Source: Streptomyces davaonensis JCM 4913 (lineage in GTDB: Bacteria; Actinomycetota; Actinomycetes; Streptomycetales; Streptomycetaceae). Taken from it: 64,000 bases of DNA. The notes below the pieces were generated by a model. The model did no database searches and was not told the origin of the DNA. It saw only the letters and a program-made list of their open reading frames with translations. How positions within the stretch are numbered: position 1 is the first letter of the stretch; each line of letters starts with the position of its first letter. Location of the stretch: positions 2,514,053-2,578,052 of the forward strand of contig NC_020504.1 of the NCBI RefSeq assembly GCF_000349325.1, given 5' to 3'. Shown here one piece after another: positions 54,260-63,766 of the stretch. The translations under genes were made by a program, and so were the position numbers.

Positions 54260-55165
54260 ATGACCCGGACCCGCGCCCGGTTCGCCACCGCCGTCGCGGC
54301 CCCTGTGCTGCTCGCCCTGTGGGCCGCGACCCCGGCCGCCGCACACGGCGCGCCGACGGATCCGGTGAGCCGGGTGATGGCCTGCTCTCCCGAGGGCGGC
54401 CCGGACGCGCGCTCGGCGGCCTGCCGGGCGGCGGTCGCCGCGAACGGCTCGCCCTTCACGGCCTGGGACAACCTGCGCATCGCGAACGTGAACGGACGGG
54501 ACCGGCAGATCGTCCCCGACGGAGAGCTGTGCAGCGGCGGCCTGCCCGCCTACCGGGGCCTGGACCTGGCCCGCGTCGACTGGCCGTCCACCCGGCTGAA
54601 CCCCGGCGCGGCGCTGACCATGCGCTACGTCTCGACGATCCCGCACACCGGCACGTTCCGGCTCTACCTCACCGAGCAGGGCTACGACCCCACCCGTCCG
54701 CTCTCCTGGTCCGACCTCCCGGAACAGCCCTTCGCCGAGGTGCGCGACCCGGCGCTGACGAACGGCGCCTACAGCATCCGCGCGACCCTGCCGAAGGACC
54801 GGACGGGACGTCATGTGCTGTACACGGTGTGGGAGAACAGCAGTACTCCGGACACGTACTACTCGTGCTCGGACGTGGTGTTCCCGGAGACGAAGCCGGA
54901 GCCGGAGACGACGACGCGGAAGCCGGAGAGCGCGAAGAAGCCGTCGGCCGGCGAGAGCACGAAGAAGCCGGAGACCACGCAGCCCACGGAGAGCCCCGAG
55001 GTCGCGAGGAGCCCTGACTCCTCCCCGGTTGCACAGAGCCGGACCGCGGCCACGACAAGCGCCCCGGACTCCGGCCCCTCGGCCCCGCTGCTCGCGGGCG
55101 GCGCCGCCGCGGTGCTTCTCCTCACCGGGGGCGCCGCCCTGGCCGTACGCCTGCGTCGGAGGTGA
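54260..55165 (+). CDS. Membrane-anchored lytic polysaccharide monooxygenase (AA10)
   Basis: 301 residues. The signal peptide ends ATPAAA before His29-Gly, leaving the copper-binding histidine at the mature N-terminus as AA10 enzymes require. The second copper ligand is His129 in TIPHTGTF, and the domain ends near SCSDVVF (about residue 212). AA10 enzymes cut chitin or cellulose oxidatively with a copper-histidine brace. Instead of a carbohydrate-binding module there is a Lys/Glu/Pro/Ser-rich stalk of about 60 residues, one hydrophobic helix (LLAGGAAAVLLLTGGAALAV) and RLRRR. That should hold the enzyme on the outer face of the membrane or in the wall. It may act on the cell's own surface or on nearby polysaccharide. 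Confidence 0.9.
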   Translation: MTRTRARFATAVAAPVLLALWAATPAAAHGAPTDPVSRVMACSPEGGPDARSAACRAAVAANGSPFTAWDNLRIANVNGRDRQIVPDGELCSGGLPAYRGLDLARVDWPSTRLNPGAALTMRYVSTIPHTGTFRLYLTEQGYDPTRPLSWSDLPEQPFAEVRDPALTNGAYSIRATLPKDRTGRHVLYTVWENSSTPDTYYSCSDVVFPETKPEPETTTRKPESAKKPSAGESTKKPETTQPTESPEVARSPDSSPVAQSRTAATTSAPDSGPSAPLLAGGAAAVLLLTGGAALAVRLRRR

Positions 55166-55183
55166 ACTCCGGGGCTACGGCTG

Positions 55184-56180
<997 letters not shown>

Positions 56181-56792
56181 ATGGAAAGCGGTACCACCAG
56201 CAGACCCGGGCGCGTCCGCGCCCGGCGCACCGCCGTACTGGCGGTCCCCGCCACCCTCACCCTCGCCGGGCTCGCCGTGCTCACCGCCCAGGGCGCGCTG
56301 GGTGTGCAGTTCGCGATCTCCGGGATGCCGTTCACGGTGACCGCCACCGAGCTGAACGGCACCGGCTTCGAGCAGTTCGGCGGCCTGGACAACATGGCTC
56401 CGGGCAGCCCCAACGAGGGCGACACCGGAGGCCAGGTACTGGTCGTCACCTCCGTGATCAAGGACGCCACGCTCACCAAGCTCTGCCAGAGCGTCGACCT
56501 CGGCGGCATCAATCTGCTCATCACCGCGGGCAGCGGCGCGGAGAAGGTGACCGCGAGCGATCTGGCCACCGACTCCACCGAGCTGTCCGGTGACGCCGCC
56601 TTCTCCAACATCGAGATCGGCAACGACGCCAGCACCCTCACCAAGGGCGGAGTGCAGGGCCCGAAGGGCGTCTTCAGCCAGCAGGCCGACACCGTGCGCA
56701 TCGCCGATCTGCGGCAGACCAACTACGCCACGACCGCCGGGGTGTTCAAGCTGCCCGGCCTCAAACTCCGTTTCAGCGAGTCGGGTTGCTGA
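56181..56792 (+). CDS. DUF6230 family membrane-linked protein
   Basis: 203 residues from the ATG at 56181 with GGGAG five bases upstream. After a basic N-terminus (RVRARRTAVLAVPATLTLAGLAVLTAQGALG) that forms one membrane helix or uncleaved signal comes a beta-rich extracytoplasmic domain (FAISGMPFTVTATELNGTGF, LCQSVDLGGINLLITAG, LPGLKLRFSESGC). This matches the DUF6230 family of Streptomyces, whose genes are usually followed by a DUF6114 gene, as here (TGATG overlap). Function is unknown. Confidence 0.82.
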   Translation: MESGTTSRPGRVRARRTAVLAVPATLTLAGLAVLTAQGALGVQFAISGMPFTVTATELNGTGFEQFGGLDNMAPGSPNEGDTGGQVLVVTSVIKDATLTKLCQSVDLGGINLLITAGSGAEKVTASDLATDSTELSGDAAFSNIEIGNDASTLTKGGVQGPKGVFSQQADTVRIADLRQTNYATTAGVFKLPGLKLRFSESGC

Positions 56793-57208
56793 TGTCGTCG
56801 GCATCCCGCGAGGGCTTTCGTCGCTGGCGGGGCGAGCGGCCGTTCTGGGGCGGGCTGCTGCTCGCCCTGGGCGGCGCGGAGATCCTGTTCACCGAGAAGG
56901 CGTCGCTGAAGGTCGTCCTGCACATCGGGATGCAGGGCCTGGCCGGATATCTCCTGCCGACGCTGATGCTGCTGCTCGGCCTGCTGATCCTGTTCAATCC
57001 CACGCAGCGCCTGTTCTACTCGATCACGGGCCTGATGCTCTCCCTGGGCACCTGGCTCACCTCGAACCTCGGCGGCTTCTTCCTCGGCCTGCTCCTCGGT
57101 GCCGCGGGAAGTTGTCTCGCCTTCGGCTGGCTCCCCGACCAGGAGCCGCGCCGCGGCCGCCGGCAGCGGCGGCGCGCGGTACAGCGGGAGGCGGGGGAGC
57201 CCGCCTGA
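56792..57208 (+). CDS. DUF6114 family integral membrane protein
   Basis: 138 residues from the ATG overlapping the DUF6230 stop; a TTG six bases upstream is less likely. A short N-terminus with FRRWRGERPFWGGLLLALGGAEI leads into four predicted helices (including LLPTLMLLLGLLILFNP and LGGFFLGLLLGAAGSCLAFGW). The C-terminal tail is strongly basic (RRGRRQRRR). It is the standard partner of DUF6230 proteins and probably forms a membrane complex with it. No enzymatic motif. Confidence 0.85.
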   Translation: MSSASREGFRRWRGERPFWGGLLLALGGAEILFTEKASLKVVLHIGMQGLAGYLLPTLMLLLGLLILFNPTQRLFYSITGLMLSLGTWLTSNLGGFFLGLLLGAAGSCLAFGWLPDQEPRRGRRQRRRAVQREAGEPA

Positions 57209-57330
57209 ACCCGGCTCCCCCGCCGTCCGTCACCACGGAAACCGAACCACGTTCGTAATACCGAACGGCGATACAGGACAGCGATACCGAACACTCCCCC
57301 GCATCGGCCGCGACCGCTCCTGGAGCCCCC

Positions 57331-58713
57331 ATGACCGCTCCCCTGTCCCGCAGAACCCTCCTCGGCCTGGCGGCGACCGCCCCGCTGGCCGCGACCGGTG
57401 CGCTGACCCTCGGAGCCGGGACCGCGCACGCCGCGGACTCGGCGTATGTGATGGCCTACTTCACCGAGTCGAACACGATGCTGGAGGCCAACTACGGCCT
57501 GCATCTCGCGGTCAGCACGGACGGGCTGCGCTGGACACCGCTGAACCAGAACGCCCCGGTGGTCACCCCGACCGCCGGTGCGGGCGGGCTGCGCGACCCG
57601 TTCGTGCTGCGCAAGCAGGACGGCACCTTCGTGGTGCTGGCGACTGATCTGAGCGGCACCGACTGGAGCCGCACCAGCGTGTACATCCATGTCTGGGACT
57701 CCACCGACCTGCGGTCGTTCACCGGTTACCGGTTGCTGAAACTGCACGACATGACCAACACCCACACCTGGGCGCCGGAGGCCTACTGGGACGCGGGACG
57801 CGGGCAGTACGGCATCCTCTACTCGTCGGTGAACAGCAGCGGCCACAACGTGATCATGGTCAGCTACACGACCGACTTCCGTACGACGGCCGGTCCCCAG
57901 GTCTTCTTCGATCCCGGCTACGACGTCATCGACGGCAATCTCACCATCGGCGTGAACGGCGTCAACCACCTCTATTTCAAGAGGGAGGGGACGCTCGTCG
58001 GGGCACGGTCGTCGTCTCTGACGCCAGGCAGCTTCGCTCCGTTCAGCACGGCGGTCGCACACGGCGGCACCGAGGCGCCGACCGTGGTGAAGTCACTGAC
58101 GTCCAACACGTATTACCTGTGGGGAGACACCTACACGCCGAACGGGGTCTTCTACGTCTGGCAGTCGACCGATCTCGCCTCCGGCACCTGGACGGCGCTC
58201 GACCAGAAGCTGTACACGCAGCCCCTCAACTCCAAGCACTGCGGCATCCATCCGATCACCTCGACCGAGTACGGCAATCTGCTCACTCGGTGGGGCGCTC
58301 CGGCCTGGAACCGGCTCAAGTCCTACAACTTCCCGGACCGTTACGTCCGGCACAGCGGATTCCTCGGGCGGATCGACGCCTACCCCTTCGACCCGTTCCC
58401 GGACTCCCAGTGGAAGCTGGTGCCGGGGCTCGCGGACTCGTCCGGGGTGTCCTTCCAGTCGGTCAACTACCCGACGCGCTATCTGCGGCACTACGACTAC
58501 GCGCTCCGACTCGACGCGAACGACGGCACGTCGGCCTTCGCCGGGGACGCGACCTTCTACCGTACGGCGGGGCTGGCCGACGCGTCCTGGGCGTCGTTCC
58601 GGTCGTACAACAACCCGACCCGGTACCTCCGTCACTACGGCTACGCGCTGCGGATCGATCCGATCTCCACGGCCACGGAGCGGCAGGACGCGACGTACCA
58701 GGTCGGGTACTGA
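57331..58713 (+). CDS. Secreted GH43-like glycosidase with AbfB arabinose-binding domain
   Basis: 460 residues. The N-terminus LSRRTLLGLAATAPLAATGALTLG is a twin-arginine-type signal. The catalytic part is a five-blade propeller: LHLAVSTDGLRWTPL, GLRDPFVLRKQDG (catalytic base Asp), WAPEAYWDAG (Glu-rich blade) and a later GTEAPTVVK (candidate acid). The C-terminal 145 residues contain beta-trefoil repeats (FPDRYVRHSGFLGRIDA, YPTRYLRHYDYALRLD, NPTRYLRHYGYALRID) of the AbfB/CBM42 type that bind arabinose side chains. It probably removes arabinose or xylose units from plant hemicellulose outside the cell. Confidence 0.88.
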   Translation: MTAPLSRRTLLGLAATAPLAATGALTLGAGTAHAADSAYVMAYFTESNTMLEANYGLHLAVSTDGLRWTPLNQNAPVVTPTAGAGGLRDPFVLRKQDGTFVVLATDLSGTDWSRTSVYIHVWDSTDLRSFTGYRLLKLHDMTNTHTWAPEAYWDAGRGQYGILYSSVNSSGHNVIMVSYTTDFRTTAGPQVFFDPGYDVIDGNLTIGVNGVNHLYFKREGTLVGARSSSLTPGSFAPFSTAVAHGGTEAPTVVKSLTSNTYYLWGDTYTPNGVFYVWQSTDLASGTWTALDQKLYTQPLNSKHCGIHPITSTEYGNLLTRWGAPAWNRLKSYNFPDRYVRHSGFLGRIDAYPFDPFPDSQWKLVPGLADSSGVSFQSVNYPTRYLRHYDYALRLDANDGTSAFAGDATFYRTAGLADASWASFRSYNNPTRYLRHYGYALRIDPISTATERQDATYQVGY

Positions 58714-58722
58714 GCTCTCCCG

Positions 58723-58741
58723 GTCAGTGCCGGGCGCTGAC
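58723..58741. terminator. Possible bidirectional terminator
   Basis: GTCAGTGC (58723-58730) and GCGCTGAC (58734-58741) form an 8-bp stem with one mismatch or wobble and a 3-base loop, ten bases after the glycosidase stop and just before the opposing stop. It is short but well placed for the two converging genes. Confidence 0.45.
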
Positions 58742-58743
58742 GG

Positions 58744-59679
58744 TCAGTCCAGGCCGGCCGACGCCAGCCAGGCCTTCGCCACGTCGAGCGGGTCCTTGTT
58801 CTCCAGCTGGACCTGCGAGTCCAGGTCCAGCAGGGTCGTGGTGTCGAGCTTGGCGGAGACCGCGTCGAGGGCGTCGATGCCCTCCTGCGACAGGCCCGAC
58901 TTGTAGACCAGCGGGGTCACGTTGGCGAAGCCGAAGAGGTTCTCCGGGTCCTTCAGGACGACGAACTTCTCCTTGGTGATGGTCGGGTCCGTGGTGAAGA
59001 TGTCCGCGGCCTGCACGGTGTTCTTCGTCAGCGCCGCCTGGGTCAGCGGACCGCCGGCGTCGAGCGCCTTGAAGGACTTGAACTCCAGACCGTAGACGTC
59101 CTTCAGGCCCAGCAGGCCCTGGTGCCGGGTCTGGAACTCGGGCGAACCGCCGATGACCAGGTCGGGGGCGATGTCCTTGAGGTCGGCGAGGGTGGAGTCG
59201 GCGGTCAGGCCGTGCTGCTTCGCCGTCTCCGCGTTGACGCTCACGGAGTCCTTGTCCTCGGCGGGAGAGGACTCCAGCAGCGTCAGCTTCTTGTCCAGCT
59301 TGGTCTTCACCGCGGCGTTCACCGCGTCGGCGCTCTTCTGTTCCGCCTTCGGGTCCAGGTACGCCAGCAGCGAGCCGTTGTACTCCGGGAGCACCGTGAT
59401 GGAGCCGTTCTTGAGCAGGCCGTAAGTGGTCTCACGGCTGCCGATGTTGGGCTTGTAGGTGACCTTGAGGCCCTTGGCCTTCAGGGCCTCGCCGTAGATG
59501 TCGGCGAGCAGGATGGACTCGGCGAAGTTGTTGGAGCCGACGACGACGGTGTCGCCGCTCGCCTTGTCCCCGGCCAGGGGATTGTCGTTGTCTTCGTCGG
59601 AGGAGCCACACCCCGCAAGCAGGGCCGCGGTGGCGGCGAGCACGATGATGGACCTGCTGCGTGAAGCGGTAGAAGTCAC
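58744..59679 (-). CDS. Osmoprotectant ABC transporter substrate-binding lipoprotein (OpuAC/ProX type)
   Basis: 311 residues from a GTG start. The signal IIVLAATAALLAGC has a lipobox, so the mature protein is lipid-anchored. The family signature GSNNFAESILLADIYGEALKAKG and LPEYNGSLLAYL identify the glycine betaine/choline/carnitine binding proteins of OpuC type. It should bind quaternary amines outside the cell. The cognate permease (partly in the window at 63767-64000) is on the same strand but about 4 kb upstream, separated by the conservon. No permease or ATPase is adjacent, and no clear ribosome site precedes the start. Confidence 0.9.
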   Translation of the reverse strand: MTSTASRSRSIIVLAATAALLAGCGSSDEDNDNPLAGDKASGDTVVVGSNNFAESILLADIYGEALKAKGLKVTYKPNIGSRETTYGLLKNGSITVLPEYNGSLLAYLDPKAEQKSADAVNAAVKTKLDKKLTLLESSPAEDKDSVSVNAETAKQHGLTADSTLADLKDIAPDLVIGGSPEFQTRHQGLLGLKDVYGLEFKSFKALDAGGPLTQAALTKNTVQAADIFTTDPTITKEKFVVLKDPENLFGFANVTPLVYKSGLSQEGIDALDAVSAKLDTTTLLDLDSQVQLENKDPLDVAKAWLASAGLD

Positions 59680-59841
59680 GAGACTGATCCAATCCAGCGG
59701 CTTCTTGCCCAGTCAAGAGAATCCGGGTCACCGATTGGCCTCAATGAGTAGTCAGTTGTGACCACATGTGAAGACGTATGCCTCAAGAGGCGATAGTCTC
59801 CCCGCAGTTGACGCCAGAGACTGATCAAACCAGGAGGAATG

Positions 59842-62268
59842 GTGTCCACGAGCGAGGTGGACGCGTCCACCACGACCCACGGTTCCCCTCTTGGCATACG
59901 GCGTTTCATCGACCGTCGGCCCTTCCGGCGCAAGCTCAATCTCCTGGTCGGCGTGCCGCTCGCCGTCGTGGCCCTGCTGCTCGCCTACCTCATCGACGAC
60001 CAGCTCGACCAGTCCTCCGCCGCCTCCGACGCGGCCCGGCTGGTCCGGGACAGCGCCGAAGTGGCCACGCTGGTGGACCGGGTGGAGGCCGAGCACCAGC
60101 AGGCCATCCTGCTTTCCGTACGGCACGAGGCCGCGGGCGAGGGCGCGGCCCCGCCCTCCACGGACTCCTACGACCGGGCGCAGTCCGCGGTGGACGCCCA
60201 GGTCGTCAAGGTCCGCGAGACCTTCGGCGACCGGCTGCCGCAGACCGAGGCACAGGCGCTCAAGGAGATCGGCGCCCTCGGCAGCCTCCGGGACACCATC
60301 GAGCAGGGCTATCTGCCCGCCGACAACATCGATCCGGCGTACACCAACGCCGCCAAGGGCGTCATCGACGGCCTGGGCCTGGACCGCAACGCCGGTCTCG
60401 CGGCCACCTTCACCGGCAACCTGCTGGACTCGCTGCTGCGCACCGACGCCGCCCACAGCGCCTTCGAGACCGGGGTGTTCTCCGCCTCCACCGGTGACTC
60501 CAACGCGCTCATCGAGTTCATCGGCGCGGTCGGCTCCTACGAGGTGTACACCTACCAGGCGGACCGTTTCGCCCGGTTCGCCACCACCGAGCAGACCGAG
60601 GAGCTGCGCGGGATCGAGCACAGCTCCCCGCAGGCCCTCATCGTCCGCGAGTACGCCGAACTCCAGATCGACCCCGGCACCCTCCAGGCGGACTCCCCCG
60701 ACGAGATCCGGCGGTCCTTCCAGGCCGCGCTCGTCTCCTACCCCGCCTACCGGGAGCAGGCCGAGATCCGGCTCGGGATCACCGCCTCCCTCATCGACCA
60801 GATCGCCGACCGCGCCGACGACGCCTCCGGGGACGCCGCCTGGCGCGCCGGACTGCTGCTCGCACTCGCCCTGTTCGGCTTCGCCTTCTGGTTCGCCCTG
60901 TCGGTCATGGTCCGCCGCTCGGTGGTCCGGCCCGTGCAGGCCCTCACCGGCGCCGCCCGGGAGGTCGCCGAGGTCGCGGACCGTGAGCTGGCACGGGTCG
61001 CCGACGACGACGCCGAGGACGACGGCCCGCCCCGCCTGCGCGAGGTGCCGGTCACCGCGCGCGACGAGATCGGCGAGCTGGCCGAGGCCTTCAACCGGGT
61101 GCAGACAACCGCCGCCGCGCTGCTGGAACGCCAGGTGCTCAGCCGCCGCAACGTCGCCGAGATGTTCGGCAACGTCGGCCGCCGCGTCAGCAATCTGACC
61201 ACCCGCCAGCTCTCCCTGATCGACGCCGTCGAGCGCGGCGAGACCGACCCCGAGCTGCTGGAACGCCTCTACAGCATCGACCACATCGCGGTCCGCCTGC
61301 GCCGTAACGCCGACAGCCTGATGCTGCTCGCGGGCATCCGTGAGTCGGGCCTCGGCTCCGGTCCGCTGGCCCTCACCACCGTCGTACGGGCCGCGCTCGG
61401 CCAGATCGAGGGCTTCCAGCGGGTACGGCTCCAGGCGCGGTCCGAGGCCGCGGTGGAGCCGGACGTCATCGGCGACCTGACGCTGATGGTGGCCGAACTC
61501 CTGGAGAACGCGGTGTCGTTCTCGCCCGCGGGCGCCCCCGTGGAGGTGACCGTGGCGGCGGGGGCGGACGGCGAGTCCGCGTCGATCGTCATCTCCGACC
61601 ACGGTCTGGGCATGAGCGCCGAGCGGCTCACCGAGGAGAACGCCCGCCTCGTCCGCCGTGAGCGCCTGGACCTGGTGCCGACCAAGGTGCTGGGCCTGTT
61701 CGTGGTCGGCACGCTGGCGCGCCGGTGGGAGATCGAGGTGACGCTGACCCGGACGCCGGGCGGCGGTGTGACGGCGGAGGTCAGTGTGCCCTCCTCGCTG
61801 CTGCTGCCGGTTCCGGAGGTGCCGGAACCGGCGGCCCCGGACACTCCGCCGACCGAGGCGCCGGCCACCGGCCCCCTCCCCGCGGCAGCGGCAGCGGCAG
61901 CGGTCTCGGCCGACTCCGGCTCCCTCCCCCGCCGGCTCCCCCGGCGCGAGGGTCCCGCCACCGACGTGCCCTCCACCGATCACGCACGCGCCGACCAGCC
62001 GGAAGCCTCCCCCGACGACCACGCGTCCGGTTCCCGTCCGCTGCGCCGCCGCGTCCGCGGTGCCACCCTGCGCACCGCCGAGGACACCGGCGCCCACCAG
62101 ATGCTGCGCCAGGCCGCCCACCCCGCCGACGCCGACGCCGTACGGTCCGCGCTGGAGGAGTTCGAGGCGGGCGTGGAGCGGGCGCACCGCGTCAGCGACA
62201 CCACACAACAGACCCCGATCCCCGAACAGCGGGACCAGAACAACCTCCCGGAAGGAGCGGAGCAGTGA
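59842..62268 (+). CDS. cvnA: Conservon sensor histidine kinase-like protein CvnA
   Basis: About 808 residues. AGGAGG at 59832-59837 favours the GTG at 59842 over an ATG three bases earlier. A basic N-terminus and helix (RRKLNLLVGVPLAVVALLLAYL) lead to a large extracytoplasmic nitrate-sensor-like domain, then a second helix (LLLALALFGFAFWFALSVMV), a HAMP region and an ATPase domain (LMVAELLENAVSFSP with the N-box, ISDHGLGM). A phosphorylated histidine motif is not typical in this family. The C-terminal 180 residues are disordered. CvnA proteins act at the membrane in a G-protein-like complex with CvnB-D. First gene of the conservon. Confidence 0.92.
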   Translation: MSTSEVDASTTTHGSPLGIRRFIDRRPFRRKLNLLVGVPLAVVALLLAYLIDDQLDQSSAASDAARLVRDSAEVATLVDRVEAEHQQAILLSVRHEAAGEGAAPPSTDSYDRAQSAVDAQVVKVRETFGDRLPQTEAQALKEIGALGSLRDTIEQGYLPADNIDPAYTNAAKGVIDGLGLDRNAGLAATFTGNLLDSLLRTDAAHSAFETGVFSASTGDSNALIEFIGAVGSYEVYTYQADRFARFATTEQTEELRGIEHSSPQALIVREYAELQIDPGTLQADSPDEIRRSFQAALVSYPAYREQAEIRLGITASLIDQIADRADDASGDAAWRAGLLLALALFGFAFWFALSVMVRRSVVRPVQALTGAAREVAEVADRELARVADDDAEDDGPPRLREVPVTARDEIGELAEAFNRVQTTAAALLERQVLSRRNVAEMFGNVGRRVSNLTTRQLSLIDAVERGETDPELLERLYSIDHIAVRLRRNADSLMLLAGIRESGLGSGPLALTTVVRAALGQIEGFQRVRLQARSEAAVEPDVIGDLTLMVAELLENAVSFSPAGAPVEVTVAAGADGESASIVISDHGLGMSAERLTEENARLVRRERLDLVPTKVLGLFVVGTLARRWEIEVTLTRTPGGGVTAEVSVPSSLLLPVPEVPEPAAPDTPPTEAPATGPLPAAAAAAAVSADSGSLPRRLPRREGPATDVPSTDHARADQPEASPDDHASGSRPLRRRVRGATLRTAEDTGAHQMLRQAAHPADADAVRSALEEFEAGVERAHRVSDTTQQTPIPEQRDQNNLPEGAEQ

Positions 62269-62741
62269 GTACGTCGACAGGTGCCACTCCGGCAGGAGCC
62301 GCCACGCCGGCCGAGCTCCAGGCCGCCGCAGCCGACTTCACCTGGCTGCTGAATCGCTTCGCGACCGAGACCGCGGGCGTCGTCGACGCCATCGCCGTCT
62401 CCTCCGACGGGCTGCTGATCGCGGTGTCCGAGCTGCGTGAGCACGCCGACTCCGAGCGGCTCGCCGCGATCGTCTCCGGCATCACCAGCCTGGCCGCCGG
62501 GGCCTCCGGCAACTACGGCCTCGGTGGCCTGAACAAGGTCATCATCGACCTGGAGGGCGGGCATGTCCTGGTCTCCGCGATCGGCAGCGGGGCGGTGCTC
62601 GGCGTGGTCACCGACAAGGAGGCCAAGCTCGGCAACATCGCCTACGAGATGACGCTGTTCGCCAACCGCGCCGGTGCCGCGCTCAACCCGCAGCTGGTGC
62701 TGGAGCTGAAGAACAGCGTCGGCGCCGCGTCGGCCCGCTGA
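62265..62741 (+). CDS. cvnB: Conservon roadblock/LC7 protein CvnB
   Basis: 158 residues from a GTG overlapping the cvnA stop. The roadblock fold is seen in DFTWLLNRFATETAGVVDAIAVSSDGLLIAVSE and LGGLNKVIIDLEGGHVLV. Roadblock proteins are small regulators of Ras-like GTPases, sometimes as GTPase-activating factors, and CvnB interacts with CvnD in other conservons. The N-terminal 12 residues are flexible. Confidence 0.93.
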   Translation: MSTSTGATPAGAATPAELQAAAADFTWLLNRFATETAGVVDAIAVSSDGLLIAVSELREHADSERLAAIVSGITSLAAGASGNYGLGGLNKVIIDLEGGHVLVSAIGSGAVLGVVTDKEAKLGNIAYEMTLFANRAGAALNPQLVLELKNSVGAASAR

Positions 62742-62783
62742 CCGGTTCCACGCCGGTTCTCGAGAAGGACGGTTACGGACCCC

Positions 62784-63200
62784 ATGGCGGACGGCACCCC
62801 ACCCCCGGGCCCCGACCCGGTCGGCCCCGCCCCCGCCGTACGGCCGTTCCTGGTCACCGCCGGCCGGGTGGCGCCCAGCGCGTCCGGCCGGACGATGCCC
62901 GTCGAGACCCAGGTGGTGGCCACCGCCGAGGGGCTCGACTCGCTTGACCTGCTCTCCTTCGAGCAGCACGACATCGTTGCCGCGTGCCGGCAGCCGCAGT
63001 CCATCGCGGAGATCGCGGCCCGGCTGCGGCTGCACCTGAACGTCGTCCGGGTGCTCGCGGAGGATCTGCGGGCCGAGGGGCGGCTGACGGTGCATGTGCC
63101 GAACGCCGATGCCGTCCACGATTCATCCGTACTGCGAAGAGTGATCGATGGCCTGCGGGCCATCCCCGACTCCCGGGGGGTTCTCCGTGACACCGACTGA
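62784..63200 (+). CDS. cvnC: Conservon DUF742 protein CvnC
   Basis: 138 residues. The DUF742 domain starts after a Pro-rich N-terminus (VRPFLVTAGRVAPS) and includes LDLLSFEQHDIVAACRQPQSIAEIAARLRLHLNVVRVLAEDL, a winged helix-turn-helix-like region. It is the third member of the CvnABCD set and is thought to help assemble the complex; whether it binds DNA is uncertain. Its 3' end overlaps the cvnD start by 14 bases. Confidence 0.93.
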   Translation: MADGTPPPGPDPVGPAPAVRPFLVTAGRVAPSASGRTMPVETQVVATAEGLDSLDLLSFEQHDIVAACRQPQSIAEIAARLRLHLNVVRVLAEDLRAEGRLTVHVPNADAVHDSSVLRRVIDGLRAIPDSRGVLRDTD

Positions 63201-63765
63201 ACCGGCCGCCGCCGTACGACCGCCGCTGCCGGTCAAGATGGTGATCGCGGGGGGTTTCGGCGTGGGCAAGACGACCGCGGTCGGCTCCATCTCCGAGATC
63301 GAACCGCTGACGACGGAGGCCGCGATCACGGAAGTCGCGGCGGGCGTCGACGACTTGACGCACACTCCGAGCAAGACGACCACCACCGTCGCCATGGACT
63401 TCGGGTGCATCACCATCGACCCGACGCTGAAGCTCTATCTGTTCGGTACGCCCGGACAGGAGCGGTTCGGGTTCATGTGGGACGACCTCGTCGAGGGCGC
63501 GGTGGGTGGGCTCGTCATCGTGGATACGCGCCGGCTGGACGACTGTTATGCGGCCGTCGACTACTTCGAGCACAAGGGGATCCCGTTCGCGGTCGCGGTG
63601 AACGCGTTCGACGGGAAGGTCGAGCATGAGATCGACGATGTGCGGTGGGCGCTGGATGTGAGTGACGGGGTGCCGGTCGTGGTGTTCGACGCGCGGGAAC
63701 GCGGCTCGGTGCGGGACGCGCTACTGATCGTCCTGGAGCAGGCGCTGGCCCGCACCGAAGCCTGA
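63187..63765 (+). CDS. cvnD: Conservon Ras/Arf-like GTPase CvnD
   Basis: 192 residues from the GTG at 63187, inside the end of cvnC. G-box motifs: VIAGGFGVGKTTAVGSI (P-loop), the switch I threonine region TTTTVAMDFG, LFGTPGQERF (G3) and VAVNAFD as a variant of NKxD. It is a small GTPase of the Mgl/Arf-like prokaryotic group and the switch of the conservon. No cytochrome P450 (cvnE) follows, unlike some conservons. The gene ends one base before the convergent permease stop. Confidence 0.93.
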   Translation: MTPTEPAAAVRPPLPVKMVIAGGFGVGKTTAVGSISEIEPLTTEAAITEVAAGVDDLTHTPSKTTTTVAMDFGCITIDPTLKLYLFGTPGQERFGFMWDDLVEGAVGGLVIVDTRRLDDCYAAVDYFEHKGIPFAVAVNAFDGKVEHEIDDVRWALDVSDGVPVVVFDARERGSVRDALLIVLEQALARTEA

Positions 63766-63766
63766 G

